Assembly (NCBI RefSeq): GCF_042433055.1
Contig: NZ_JBHLWB010000009.1
Span: forward strand, 230,650-294,649
DNA from: Gallibacterium trehalosifermentans
GTDB taxonomy: Bacteria > Pseudomonadota > Gammaproteobacteria > Enterobacterales > Pasteurellaceae
Length of the DNA stretch: 64,000 nt
Direction: 5' to 3'
Position 1 is the first letter of the stretch; every line of letters begins with the position of its first letter. Positions 1 to 8,328 of this stretch are shown piece by piece. The translations under genes were made by a program, and so were the position numbers. The notes below the pieces were generated by a model that was not told the origin of the DNA, ran no database searches, and saw only the letters and a program-made list of their open reading frames with translations.

Positions 1-620
1 AATTGACGCAAAATATTTCTTAATGAGAAGGCTTGCCGTTTTTCATGATCTAAGGTTTCAGGGATTCGCCAAGCAAATAATGTTCCACTGCAGAGCCCCA
101 CAAACACTAAAAAATAGAAAATTGTATGCCAATGGAAATATTGCACAATATAACCGCCAATAATTGGGGCTAATAGTGGTGCAACCATAATGACTAAGGT
201 AACTAAAGACATCATCTTAGAAAAATCATTTTTACTAAATAAATCTCTTAGTAAAGCCCCCAATACCACAACGGGGGCAGCACCAAATAAGCCTTGTAGT
301 AATCGTAATCCAATGAAATGATGAATATTGTTGACTTGAGTTAAACCTAATGCAGCAATCGTACTGATCACAAGACCAAATAAAATAATAGGTTTGCGTC
401 CTAAACTATCCGCAATAGGTCCCCAAACTAGCTGTCCTACGCCCATACCTAAAGTAAACATAGTTAAGGTATATTGCACTTGACTAGAGGGTACATTTAA
501 ATCTTTAGCAATACTTAAAAAGGCAGGGAGATACATATCAATGCCAAGTGGCGGCATCATAGACAAAAGCCCTAAAATTAAGATGAAGAGAAAATTTATG
601 CGTACTTTTTGCTTTGTCAT
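1..620 (-). CDS. bcr: Bcr/CflA-type drug exporter, C-terminal part outside window
   Basis: This is a proton-driven efflux pump of the major facilitator superfamily (DHA1, Bcr/CflA type), which exports antibiotics such as bicyclomycin or chloramphenicol across the inner membrane. Translating the minus strand from the ATG at 620 gives 206 uninterrupted residues starting MTKQKVRINF. They contain about six hydrophobic segments and the family loop motif WGPIADSLGRKP between segments 2 and 3. The rest of the usual ~400 residues lies beyond base 1, so the gene is cut by the window edge. A good ribosome site (aagagg) precedes the ATG. It begins 18 bases after the stop of rsuA and is probably co-transcribed with it, as in the rsuA-bcr pair of E. 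coli. The substrate is not visible from sequence. Confidence 0.88.
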   Translation of the reverse strand, partial: MTKQKVRINFLFILILGLLSMMPPLGIDMYLPAFLSIAKDLNVPSSQVQYTLTMFTLGMGVGQLVWGPIADSLGRKPIILFGLVISTIAALGLTQVNNIHHFIGLRLLQGLFGAAPVVVLGALLRDLFSKNDFSKMMSLVTLVIMVAPLLAPIIGGYIVQYFHWHTIFYFLVFVGLCSGTLFAWRIPETLDHEKRQAFSLRNILRQ

Positions 621-638
621 TTAAACCTCTTATTATTG

Positions 639-1343
639 TTATTCTAAAAATGATTGAATTTCTTCTTTTGTGAGAGTGCGATATTCGCCCTCAGTGAGAT
701 GTTCATCTAATGAAATTTGTCCAATGCGCCATCGATGTAGAGCAATAACTTTATTACCAAGCGCAGCAAACATTCGTTTGACTTGATGATATTTCCCTTC
801 AATTAGGGTTAAGTTTAAATTGTAATCATCAATTATTTCAATTTGAGCGGGTTTCGTTACCTGTTTTTCCCCTTTTAACAGAATCCCTTGTTGACATTGT
901 TCAATGTAAAAGTCTTCGATAGGATCTGCTAAGGTTACAAGATAAGTTTTTTCACAATGATGTTTTGGCGAAGTAATGCGATGCGACCATTGTCCATCAT
1001 CGGTTAATAAAACTAATCCAGTCGTATCAACATCTAAACGCCCCGCCGTATGTAAACGGGTAGATAAGGGATAATCAAAAAATTGGTAAACCGTTGGATA
1101 TTCGCTGTCATCATTTGAACAAATGTACCCTTCGGGCTTATATAATAGAAAATATTGATTGCCTACCACCCAAGTAAGTTGCTCGCCATCAAACTCAATG
1201 AGATCCTCAGTAGAAATTTTTAATGCCCCATCTTTGACAATTTCATGATTGACCTTGACTAAATTTTGTCGAAGTACTTTGTTTGCTTGCGAACGCGATA
1301 ATCCAGTATATTCGGATAAAAATTTATCTAAACGTTGTTTCAT
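639..1343 (-). CDS. rsuA: 16S rRNA pseudouridine(516) synthase RsuA
   Basis: RsuA isomerises uridine 516 of 16S rRNA to pseudouridine during 30S assembly. The 234-residue product has an N-terminal S4 RNA-binding domain (about 1-60) and a RsuA/RluB-type catalytic domain. The catalytic aspartate is D104 in the motif GRLDVDTTGL. The stretch SHRITSPKHHCEKTYLV also matches E. coli RsuA (231 residues) closely. The frame stays open upstream to 1427, but the ATG at 1343 matches the family N-terminus (MKQRLDKFLS), so the upstream 28 codons are left out. The gene is followed after 18 bases by the bcr-like exporter on the same strand. Confidence 0.93.
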   Translation of the reverse strand: MKQRLDKFLSEYTGLSRSQANKVLRQNLVKVNHEIVKDGALKISTEDLIEFDGEQLTWVVGNQYFLLYKPEGYICSNDDSEYPTVYQFFDYPLSTRLHTAGRLDVDTTGLVLLTDDGQWSHRITSPKHHCEKTYLVTLADPIEDFYIEQCQQGILLKGEKQVTKPAQIEIIDDYNLNLTLIEGKYHQVKRMFAALGNKVIALHRWRIGQISLDEHLTEGEYRTLTKEEIQSFLE

Positions 1344-1466
1344 AAATGATGTACTTAATATTGTTACTTGTATGAATAATAGAAAATTTGTAGTAATTAT
1401 TTTAACATTATTTATAAAATGTGGCATAGCTCACAGCTTTCTTAAAAAAGGAAACTATAATAAGTC

Positions 1467-1620
1467 ATGGATTTTTCACGTTTTCATTTGTATTTTTGGA
1501 AACGAAGTGATACGTCAAACAAAATAAAGAAAATCCATGTTCTGGCTCAAAAAATGAGTGAAGCCAGCGAGTAATTTAATGGAATAGAACGAAACGCTGA
1601 CAATATGTATCAGCGTTTTT
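1467..1620 (+). ncRNA. Candidate small RNA upstream of maeB
   Basis: The 392 bases between rsuA and maeB hold no convincing protein gene but show the parts of a small RNA. A perfect TATAAT lies at 1456-1461, though no good -35 box is seen. Just downstream, 1466-1476 pairs with 1529-1539 in an 11-base long-range stem. A second hairpin uses TGGCT/AGCCA around 1542-1565, and a hairpin with a T-run ends the unit at 1592-1620. The product would be about 150 nt. It does not match 6S RNA, GcvB or RNase P RNA as I know them. It could instead be a long 5' leader of maeB with an attenuator. The call is inference from structure only. Confidence 0.3.
1592..1620 (+). terminator. Rho-independent terminator upstream of maeB
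   Basis: A 9-base-pair stem (aaacgctga with tcagcgttt) encloses a 9-base loop and is followed by a short T-run. It lies 116 bases before maeB and after no annotated plus-strand gene, so it either ends a small RNA or attenuates a maeB leader. Confidence 0.6.
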
Positions 1621-1735
1621 ATGCACACAGCAGTGGATTGCCTTTTAACATTTCTCATTCCTCTTTTGTCGTGAGTAACATATCAATAAATTTCTCGCAG
1701 TTTAATTAGCTTTAATTGATATATAAGGATAGATT

Positions 1736-4006
1736 ATGGACGAAAAATTACGCCAAGCCGCATTAGATTTCCACCAATTTCCCATTCCAGGGAAAATAGA
1801 AGTTACCCCAACTAAATCGCTTGCAACCCAGCAAGATCTTGCATTAGCGTATTCACCAGGAGTTGCTGAACCTTGTTTAGAGATCGAAAAAGATCCTGCA
1901 AATGCATATAAATATACGGCGAGAGGGAATTTAGTTGCCGTAATTTCGAATGGTACAGCGGTATTGGGGTTAGGGAATATCGGCGCATTAGCAGGTAAGC
2001 CTGTGATGGAAGGAAAAGGCGTATTGTTTAAGAAATTTGCTGGTATTGATGTCTTTGATATTGAAATAAACGAAAACGATCCTGATAAATTAATTGATAT
2101 CATTGCAGCATTAGAACCAACTTTTGGTGGTATTAACTTAGAAGATATTAAAGCGCCAGAATGTTTTTATATTGAGAAAAAATTACGTGAGCGCATGAAA
2201 ATTCCAGTCTTTCATGATGACCAACACGGTACGGCAATTATCTGTGCAGCAGCAGTATTAAATGGTTTACGCGTCGTGAATAAAGATATTAAAAAAGTAA
2301 AAGTGGTTGCTTCTGGAGCAGGCGCCTCTGCGATTGCCTGTTTAAATTTAATGGTAGCGTTAGGTATTGAACGCAAAAATATTACGATTTGTGATTCTAA
2401 AGGTGTGGTTTATAAAGGTCGAGGTGATCATATCGATGAAACCAAACAAGTCTATGCGATAGAAGATAACGGCACACGGACATTAGCTGATGCGTTACCA
2501 GGGGCAGATATTTTCTTAGGGTGTTCAAAAGCAGGTGTGTTGACACCAGAAATGGTGAAAACGATGGCAGATACACCGCTGATTTTAGCGTTAGCTAACC
2601 CAGTTCCAGAAATTTTACCACCAGTTGCCAAAGCGGCACGTCCAGATGCCATTATTTGTACGGGGCGTTCTGACTTCCCTAATCAGGTTAATAATGTACT
2701 TTGTTTCCCATTTATTTTCCGTGGTGCGTTAGATGTACAGGCGACAACGATTAATGAAGAAATGAAATTAGCAGCAGTACGAGCGATTGCTGATTTAGCA
2801 CTTGCAGAACAAAGCGATGTGGTTTCTTCTGCTTATGGTGAAAGTGAAGTCTCTTTTGGGGCAGAATATATTATTCCAAAACCATTTGATCCGCGTTTAA
2901 TTGTAAAAATTGCCCCAGCAGTTGCGAAAGCCGCAATGGATACAGGTGTTGCACAAAAGCCAATTACCGACTTTAATGCTTATATCGATCAATTAACTCA
3001 GTTTGTTTATAAAACAAACTTGTTTATGAAACCTGTCTTTGCGCAAGCAAAATTGGATAAAAAACGTGTTATTTTAACTGATGGAGAAGAACCGCGTGTA
3101 TTACACGCAGTGCAAGAGATTTGTAGTTCTGGCATTGCCTATCCAATTTTAGTTGGTCGTCCAAATGTGATTGCACAACGTATTAAGGAATTAGGACTGA
3201 AAATTGAAGTCAATAAGGACTTTGAAATTGTAAATAATGAGCAAGATAGCCGTTATACTGAATGCTGGCAAGCATATTATGAAATTATGAAACGTAAAGG
3301 CGTTACTCCTTCAGTAGCAAAACATCGTTTAATTACGGATAAAACTGCGATAGCTGCCATTTTAGTACAACGAGGTGAGGCTGACGCGATTATTTGTGGT
3401 TTAGTTGGTTCTTATCGGGAGCATTTGCAAACATTAAGAGATGTTATTGGTGTTGCAGATGGTGTTCGTACTTTAGCGACTGTAAATAGTTTGGTATTGC
3501 CGACAGGGAATGTGTTTATTTCTGATACTTTTGTGAATGAGAATCCGACTGCAGAAGAGTTAGCTGATATTACATTAATGGCAGCTGAAGAAGTAAAATC
3601 TTTTGGTATTGAACCACAAGTCGCACTCCTTTCTAACTCTAATTATGGCTCATCAAATAGTGAAAATGCCGTGAAAATGCGTAAAGTACTTGAATTAGTA
3701 AAAGATCGCCGCCCAGATTTAATTATTGACGGTGAAATGCACGGTGATATAGCACTTTCAGAAAACTTACGTAAAAATATTATGCCTGATAGCCCAATTA
3801 AAGGGGCAGCAAACCTACTTATTATGCCAAGTATGGAATCAGCCAGAATTAGTTATAACTTATTACGTGCAACAACAACAGCAATTACTGTTGGTCCAAT
3901 GTTAATGGGCTTGAAGAAATCTGCACATATTCTGACGCCAGTGTCTTCTGTCCGCCGTATCATCAATATGGTGGCAGTTGCAGCAGTACAAGCTCAGAAG
4001 AAATAA
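1736..4006 (+). CDS. maeB: NADP-dependent malic enzyme MaeB (malic enzyme-PTA-like fusion)
   Basis: MaeB oxidatively decarboxylates malate to pyruvate and CO2, making NADPH that links the C4 acids to pyruvate metabolism. The 756-residue protein matches the long bacterial form (E. coli 759). The N-terminal part (about 1-420) is the malic enzyme unit, with Y39 in LAYSPGVAEPC, K94 in MEGKGVLFKK, the metal-site stretch FHDDQHGTA and the nucleotide-binding stretch VVASGAGASA. The C-terminal part (about 430-756) resembles phosphate acetyltransferase. In this family that part is regulatory and binds acetyl-CoA rather than acting as a transacetylase. The start is preceded by aagga. The gene stands alone with its own terminator. 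Confidence 0.95.
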   Translation: MDEKLRQAALDFHQFPIPGKIEVTPTKSLATQQDLALAYSPGVAEPCLEIEKDPANAYKYTARGNLVAVISNGTAVLGLGNIGALAGKPVMEGKGVLFKKFAGIDVFDIEINENDPDKLIDIIAALEPTFGGINLEDIKAPECFYIEKKLRERMKIPVFHDDQHGTAIICAAAVLNGLRVVNKDIKKVKVVASGAGASAIACLNLMVALGIERKNITICDSKGVVYKGRGDHIDETKQVYAIEDNGTRTLADALPGADIFLGCSKAGVLTPEMVKTMADTPLILALANPVPEILPPVAKAARPDAIICTGRSDFPNQVNNVLCFPFIFRGALDVQATTINEEMKLAAVRAIADLALAEQSDVVSSAYGESEVSFGAEYIIPKPFDPRLIVKIAPAVAKAAMDTGVAQKPITDFNAYIDQLTQFVYKTNLFMKPVFAQAKLDKKRVILTDGEEPRVLHAVQEICSSGIAYPILVGRPNVIAQRIKELGLKIEVNKDFEIVNNEQDSRYTECWQAYYEIMKRKGVTPSVAKHRLITDKTAIAAILVQRGEADAIICGLVGSYREHLQTLRDVIGVADGVRTLATVNSLVLPTGNVFISDTFVNENPTAEELADITLMAAEEVKSFGIEPQVALLSNSNYGSSNSENAVKMRKVLELVKDRRPDLIIDGEMHGDIALSENLRKNIMPDSPIKGAANLLIMPSMESARISYNLLRATTTAITVGPMLMGLKKSAHILTPVSSVRRIINMVAVAAVQAQKK

Positions 4007-4031
4007 TTAAGCTGTAAGGCATCATAAAAAG

Positions 4032-4067
4032 TCTGTATCTAAATATTTTTAGATGCAGATTTTTTTA
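4032..4067 (+). terminator. maeB terminator
   Basis: A 10-base stem (tctgtatcta with tagatgcaga, one G-T wobble) is followed by a T-run 25 bases after the maeB stop codon. Confidence 0.75.
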
Positions 4068-4198
4068 TGTGAAATGATAGTGGTTGCATCTCGATTGGTT
4101 ATTTCGATATATACGGATTAGAAATACGGGGGAGTTATATATCGTCATACATCACACCTAATAAATGTAAACAGGTTCGGTTAAATGTCATTTTTCTG

Positions 4199-4321
4199 CT
4201 ATGAAGGTTTGTATGACGTAATTTTTAAGGTTTTAGGTGCAGCGTATTGAGCTTTACGTGATAATGCTTTTTTATCAGAAATAACAGTGAGGAACTGACG
4301 CTTATTAAAGCGGTAGATCAT
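4199..4321 (-). CDS. Short unrecognised ORF (40 aa) in the ssrA-maeB gap
   Basis: A 40-codon minus-strand frame starts MIYRFNKRQFL and ends TSYKPS. Its composition is basic (many K and R) and its codons look like those of the neighbours. It stays open six more codons upstream of the ATG. No ribosome site is obvious. It could be a small protein, the last piece of a decayed gene next to the tmRNA locus, which is a common integration point for mobile DNA, or chance. I recognise no family. The rest of 4068-4346 shows nothing I can name. Confidence 0.2.
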   Translation of the reverse strand: MIYRFNKRQFLTVISDKKALSRKAQYAAPKTLKITSYKPS

Positions 4322-4346
4322 TTGTTGTAAAGGTAGCAGCTAAATA

Positions 4347-4370
4347 AAAAGAGGCTAATTGCCTCTTTTT
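4347..4370. terminator. Bidirectional terminator, probably for ssrA
   Basis: A near-perfect stem (aaaagaggc with gcctctttt, 5-base loop) has T-runs on both strands. On the minus strand it lies about 130 bases beyond the mature 3' end of tmRNA and would end that transcript. On the plus strand no clear client gene is seen. Confidence 0.65.
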
Positions 4371-4496
4371 AATATCCAGTATTTCGCGGATCGTCTGCGG
4401 ATTATTTTAAGTTCTATTACAGTGGTACAAAAATAATACTTAAATCTATAAGTCATTGATTTTGTTATTATAGTTATATCACTGTTGTAGAAAATC

Positions 4497-4863
4497 TGGT
4501 GGAGCTGGGGGGAGTTGAACCCCCGTCCGAAATTCCTCTACCTTCAGTACTACATGTTTAGTCTCGTCTTTAGTTTCACTTATTCACTGCGGACAGACAC
4601 GCGATAAATAAGCTAGTTTGATTTAATTTAGTGCTTCGATCCTCAAACAGCGGCGTCCACACGATCTCGTTTTGAATGACTTATCTGAACCCTCGTCTTA
4701 CGAGCGGAAGCTGAGGAGATAAGGCTTTAAGGCAGGTTATTAAGCTGCTAAAGCGTAGTTTTCGTCGTTTGCGACTATTGTTTTGCGGTTTATTTACGAG
4801 GCCTACCGCACCTCGACATGCACTTTGGGCTTCGCTAATCCCGTCGAATCCTAGATCAGCCCC
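4497..4863 (-). ncRNA. ssrA: tmRNA (SsrA)
   Basis: tmRNA rescues stalled ribosomes and tags the unfinished protein for proteolysis. The minus strand begins GGGGCTGATCTAGGATTCGA at 4863 and ends with a T-arm (GGGTTCAACTC) and acceptor stem closing in an encoded CCA at 4497-4499. The two ends pair as the tRNA-like domain. The tag reading frame runs 4772 to 4740 and encodes ANDENYALAA followed by TAA, the same tag as in E. coli. The length of 367 nt fits the one-piece type. The precursor would be trimmed at both ends by the usual RNases. A possible terminator lies at 4347-4370. Confidence 0.97.
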
Positions 4864-4949
4864 AAAAACTCGCTGCTTATTCTAACAAAAAATCTATATG
4901 AGAGAAAGCGAGCATTGTATTGAATGCCATCAATTAAGCAAAAAATGGC

Positions 4950-5843
4950 TTATAAATTAAGTAAGCGTTCTAATGATGGTGCAAAATAATAGCTACCAGT
5001 TACTGGTTTAGTAAAGCCTAATAAGCGATCGGTTTTACCATCTATTTCACCAAACATACTGAGTAATTGTTGTTCAATATTATGTAATGTGCCACAGTAA
5101 GAGATAAAATAAAGTCCGTGCTTACCACTCGCCGTGCCATAAGGTAAACTTTGGCGTAAAATTTTTAAACCTTTTCCATTTTCTTTTAAATCCACACGCC
5201 CAACATGAGAGGTTGGGGGAACGTCATCTAATTCAACACTATCAGGTTTGGTGCGCCCGATAACTTGTTCTTGTTTGCTTTGATCGAGTTTTTCCCATTT
5301 ATCTAATTGATGTTCCCAACGTTGAGTAAAAACATAACTACCATTTTGATCAATACCACTTTGTACCAAACCAATTTGGCGGCGTAATGTTTCACCAGCA
5401 GGGTTTTCTGTTCCATCAATAAAACCTGTAAGATCACGATCTTCTACCCAACGGAAACCGTGATTTTCTTCGACAACTGTAATCGCTGATTCAAATGTTT
5501 TCAATATTAATTGTGCTAAGGAAAAGTTCACATCATGACGAAGAGACAGAATATGAATTAATAAATCATTTTGGGTTGCAGGTGCAGCTAAATTCCCTTT
5601 GCCTAATTGGGTAAAGGATTTTAGTTCTTGTGCATCATTGGCAGAAGAGAGGTTTTGCCAAGCTTCGTAACCAAAAGCGATAACACTATATAAATGCGCA
5701 TCTGGGTGTTTTTGTTGTAAAGATTCTGTTAATGCAACAACTTTTTTGCAAGCCTCTGCAATCGCGGAATAATCTGCAATTTTTGCTTCAAGATAAATAG
5801 CGGCTTTACAATGTTCAAATAAAATTCCTGCTTGAGCAGTCAT
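4950..5843 (-). CDS. yfeX: Dyp-type heme peroxidase (YfeX family)
   Basis: A cytoplasmic dye-decolorising peroxidase that binds heme b and uses hydrogen peroxide. E. coli YfeX is also reported to release iron from heme, a role that remains debated. The 297-residue product has the family motif GFIDGTENP, whose aspartate is the distal catalytic residue, and the later arginine and phenylalanine-rich region of the fold. Its length equals that of YfeX (299). The start is set at 5843 because ggagtg sits seven bases before this ATG; an in-frame ATG four codons upstream overlaps that ribosome site. There is no signal peptide. It is transcribed toward ssrA and is divergent from guaB. Confidence 0.9.
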   Translation of the reverse strand: MTAQAGILFEHCKAAIYLEAKIADYSAIAEACKKVVALTESLQQKHPDAHLYSVIAFGYEAWQNLSSANDAQELKSFTQLGKGNLAAPATQNDLLIHILSLRHDVNFSLAQLILKTFESAITVVEENHGFRWVEDRDLTGFIDGTENPAGETLRRQIGLVQSGIDQNGSYVFTQRWEHQLDKWEKLDQSKQEQVIGRTKPDSVELDDVPPTSHVGRVDLKENGKGLKILRQSLPYGTASGKHGLYFISYCGTLHNIEQQLLSMFGEIDGKTDRLLGFTKPVTGSYYFAPSLERLLNL

Positions 5844-5921
5844 AATACACTCCATTTTCTATTATTAAAGTTGTGCTTATTATAACGCAAATAAACGCGA
5901 TAAGAGGCTGGTTTTTTATTA

Positions 5922-5937
5922 AAGTAATCGTTTGCTT
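5922..5937 (-). promoter_or_regulatory. PurR-operator-like site before guaB
   Basis: Read on the minus strand, this site matches the PurR operator consensus ACGCAAACGTTTTCNT at 13 positions, including the central CGTTTGC block. It lies just upstream of the guaB -35 region. PurR control of guaBA is established in E. coli; here it is inferred. Confidence 0.5.
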
Positions 5938-5954
5938 TTTTCGATTAAAATAGA

Positions 5955-5983
5955 TTTTCATTAGTAAAAAAACTCTGTATAAT
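5955..5983 (+). promoter_or_regulatory. guaB promoter with GC-rich discriminator
   Basis: A perfect -10 box (TATAAT, 5978-5983) lies 17 bases after a fair -35 (TTTTCA, 5955-5960). It is followed directly by gccgccgc. A GC-rich discriminator in otherwise AT-rich DNA is typical of promoters turned down by ppGpp, as known for E. coli guaB. Confidence 0.7.
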
Positions 5984-6043
5984 GCCGCCGCAATATTTTT
6001 CGTCTATTTTATTTCATTCACAATTTAACAGAGAGATATTGCA

Positions 6044-7513
6044 ATGCTTAGAGTAATTAAAGAAGCCCTTACTTTTGATGATGTTCTTCTTGTTCCAGCA
6101 CACTCCACCGTACTGCCAAATACGGCAAATCTTTCAACTCAATTAACTCAGAAAATCCGTTTAAATATTCCAATTTTATCTGCTGCCATGGATACCGTTA
6201 CAGAAGCAAAAATGGCGATAGCTTTGGCGCAAGAAGGGGGAATTGGTTTTATCCATAAAAATATGAGTATCGAACGCCAAGCTGAACGTGTGCGAAAAGT
6301 GAAAAAATTCGAGAGTGGGATTGTTAATGATCCCATTACTGTGCGCCCAACAACCACATTGGCAGAAGTTGCGGAATTAACGAAGAAAAATAAATTTGCA
6401 GGCTATCCAGTAACCTCAGAAGAGGGGGATTTATTAGGAATTGTAACAGGACGTGATACCCGTTTTGTTTCTGATTTATCACTTCCTGTTACCGCAGTGA
6501 TGACACCAAAAGAGAAATTAGTAACCGTAACAGATGGTGAATCAGCTAATCGTGAACATATTTTTTCTTTAATGCACAGCCACCGTGTAGAAAAAGTGTT
6601 AGTTGTGGATAATCAATTCAAATTAAAAGGTATGATTACCTTAAAGGATTACCAAAAATCAGAGCAAAAGCCAAATGCGTGTAAAGATGAGTTCGGACGT
6701 TTGCGTGTCGGCGCAGCTGTTGGCGCAGGGGCAGGCAATGAAGAACGTATTGATGCACTCGTTAAAGCGGGTGTTGATGTGCTGTTAATTGATTCTTCAC
6801 ACGGTCATTCGGAAGGGGTATTGCAGCGTGTACGTGAAACTCGTGCGAAATATCCAGATTTACAAATTATTGCAGGGAATGTCGCGACTGCTGAGGGGGC
6901 GATAGCCTTAGCTGATGCAGGTGCAAGTGCAGTGAAAATTGGTATTGGACCAGGATCAATTTGTACCACGCGTATTGTAACTGGGGTTGGTGTACCGCAA
7001 ATTACCGCGATTGCAGATGCCGCAGAAGCGTTAAAAGATCGTGGTATTCCAGTGATTGCTGATGGTGGGATTCGCTATTCAGGTGATATTGCAAAAGCGA
7101 TTGCAGCTGGTGCTCATTGTGTGATGGTGGGATCAATGTTAGCGGGAACAGAAGAAGCTCCAGGTGAAATTGAACTTTATCAAGGTCGAGCCTTTAAATC
7201 TTATCGTGGTATGGGTTCACTAGGCGCAATGTCAAAAGGTTCATCAGATCGTTATTTCCAATCGGATAATGCTGCAGATAAATTAGTGCCAGAGGGCATT
7301 GAGGGACGTATTGCTTATAAAGGCTATCTCAAAGAAATTATTCACCAACAAATGGGTGGATTACGTTCTTGTATGGGATTAACTGGCTGCGCGACGATTG
7401 AAGAGCTTCGCACTAAAGCACAATTTGTGCGGATTAGTGGGGCGGGGATTAAAGAAAGCCATGTTCATGATGTAACCATTACCAAAGAAGCCCCTAACTA
7501 TCGTATGGGGTAA
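6044..7513 (+). CDS. guaB: Inosine-5'-monophosphate dehydrogenase GuaB
   Basis: GuaB oxidises IMP to XMP with NAD+, the committed step of GMP synthesis. The 489-residue protein has a TIM-barrel catalytic domain interrupted at about residues 90-205 by two CBS domains, which bind purine nucleotides and regulate the enzyme. The catalytic cysteine is C307 in GPGSICTTRI. The IMP phosphate-binding stretch IPVIADGGIRYSGD and the flap region GMGSLGAM are intact. The length equals E. coli GuaB (488). The start follows agagagata. It leads a guaB-HAD-guaA cluster, but a terminator-like hairpin at 7519-7560 separates it from the next gene, so guaA may be only partly co-transcribed. Confidence 0.97.
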   Translation: MLRVIKEALTFDDVLLVPAHSTVLPNTANLSTQLTQKIRLNIPILSAAMDTVTEAKMAIALAQEGGIGFIHKNMSIERQAERVRKVKKFESGIVNDPITVRPTTTLAEVAELTKKNKFAGYPVTSEEGDLLGIVTGRDTRFVSDLSLPVTAVMTPKEKLVTVTDGESANREHIFSLMHSHRVEKVLVVDNQFKLKGMITLKDYQKSEQKPNACKDEFGRLRVGAAVGAGAGNEERIDALVKAGVDVLLIDSSHGHSEGVLQRVRETRAKYPDLQIIAGNVATAEGAIALADAGASAVKIGIGPGSICTTRIVTGVGVPQITAIADAAEALKDRGIPVIADGGIRYSGDIAKAIAAGAHCVMVGSMLAGTEEAPGEIELYQGRAFKSYRGMGSLGAMSKGSSDRYFQSDNAADKLVPEGIEGRIAYKGYLKEIIHQQMGGLRSCMGLTGCATIEELRTKAQFVRISGAGIKESHVHDVTITKEAPNYRMG

Positions 7514-7518
7514 TGAGT

Positions 7519-7560
7519 AATACAGCTAAACTTAATAACTGAGTTTGGCTGTATTTTCTT
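7519..7560 (+). terminator. Terminator after guaB
   Basis: A 14-base stem (aatacagctaaact with agtttggctgtatt, one wobble) is followed by ttctttt. It lies directly after the guaB stop and would reduce read-through into the HAD gene. Confidence 0.7.
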
Positions 7561-7605
7561 TTGTTTATAGATTGCAGAAATTTCTATCAAATATGGGCAA
7601 ATAAG

Positions 7606-8277
7606 ATGTTACAAGCAATTATCTTTGATATGGACGGTGTGATAGTTGATACTGAATATGTTGAGTTTACTGCACAACGTGAATTTATTGAGCGTTTAAA
7701 GCAACATCATCAACCAATTACATTAGCGCAGCAATCAGAAGTTGTCGGTAAATCATTAAAAGAGATTCCAGCTGTGATTAAGAAATTATCTGGCTCACCA
7801 TTATCATTAGATAAAATTAGAGAACAATATTATCTTTTTTGGGATAACCTGTTTGAGCAGCTAGATTATCGTGCAATTTTTCGGCAAGACATTAACTGTA
7901 TTATTGAATTTGCCAAACAGCAGCAGATAAAAATGGCAGTGGCATCTTCCTCTTCACAACAACATATTGAACGTATTTTAACTGCTTGTGGTATAAAAGA
8001 CGCGTTTGATTGTATTGTGAGTGGAGAGATGTTTGCGCGGAGTAAACCTGATCCAACCATTTATCGTTATACATTAGCGCAATTAGGGGTTAATGCAGAA
8101 AATGCGATTGCAATAGAAGATTCATTTTATGGTATGCAAGCAGCAAAAGCAGCAGGATTAACGGTGATTGGCTATGAGGAAAAGCGTATGGTAATTGATC
8201 AATCTTTAGCAGATTATATGGGAAAGGATATGAATGAAATTTTACGCATTATCAATACATTGCATCAACAACAGTAA
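7606..8277 (+). CDS. HAD-superfamily phosphatase, beta-phosphoglucomutase-like
   Basis: A 223-residue HAD hydrolase of subfamily IA with a helical cap. Motif I is FDMDGVIVDTE near the N-terminus, with the nucleophile and acid/base aspartates in place. Motif II is the serine in VASSSSQQ. The lysine and acidic motif are SKPDPTIY and IEDSFYGMQAA. The family includes sugar-phosphate phosphatases and beta-phosphoglucomutase; the substrate cannot be told from sequence. The frame is open to a TTG at 7561, but the ATG at 7606 puts motif I at the usual distance from the N-terminus. It sits between guaB and guaA, an insertion that E. coli lacks, and could act on nucleotides or sugars. Confidence 0.85.
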   Translation: MLQAIIFDMDGVIVDTEYVEFTAQREFIERLKQHHQPITLAQQSEVVGKSLKEIPAVIKKLSGSPLSLDKIREQYYLFWDNLFEQLDYRAIFRQDINCIIEFAKQQQIKMAVASSSSQQHIERILTACGIKDAFDCIVSGEMFARSKPDPTIYRYTLAQLGVNAENAIAIEDSFYGMQAAKAAGLTVIGYEEKRMVIDQSLADYMGKDMNEILRIINTLHQQQ

Positions 8278-8328
8278 CTAAATTTTAACTATATAGCGGT
8301 AATTATTTTAATTAACTAGAGAAACAAC

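Noticed and set aside
1249..1527. Plus-strand frame of 92 codons over the rsuA start
   Set aside because: It overlaps the N-terminus of rsuA, has no ribosome site and its sequence resembles no family; the downstream part falls in the candidate small RNA.
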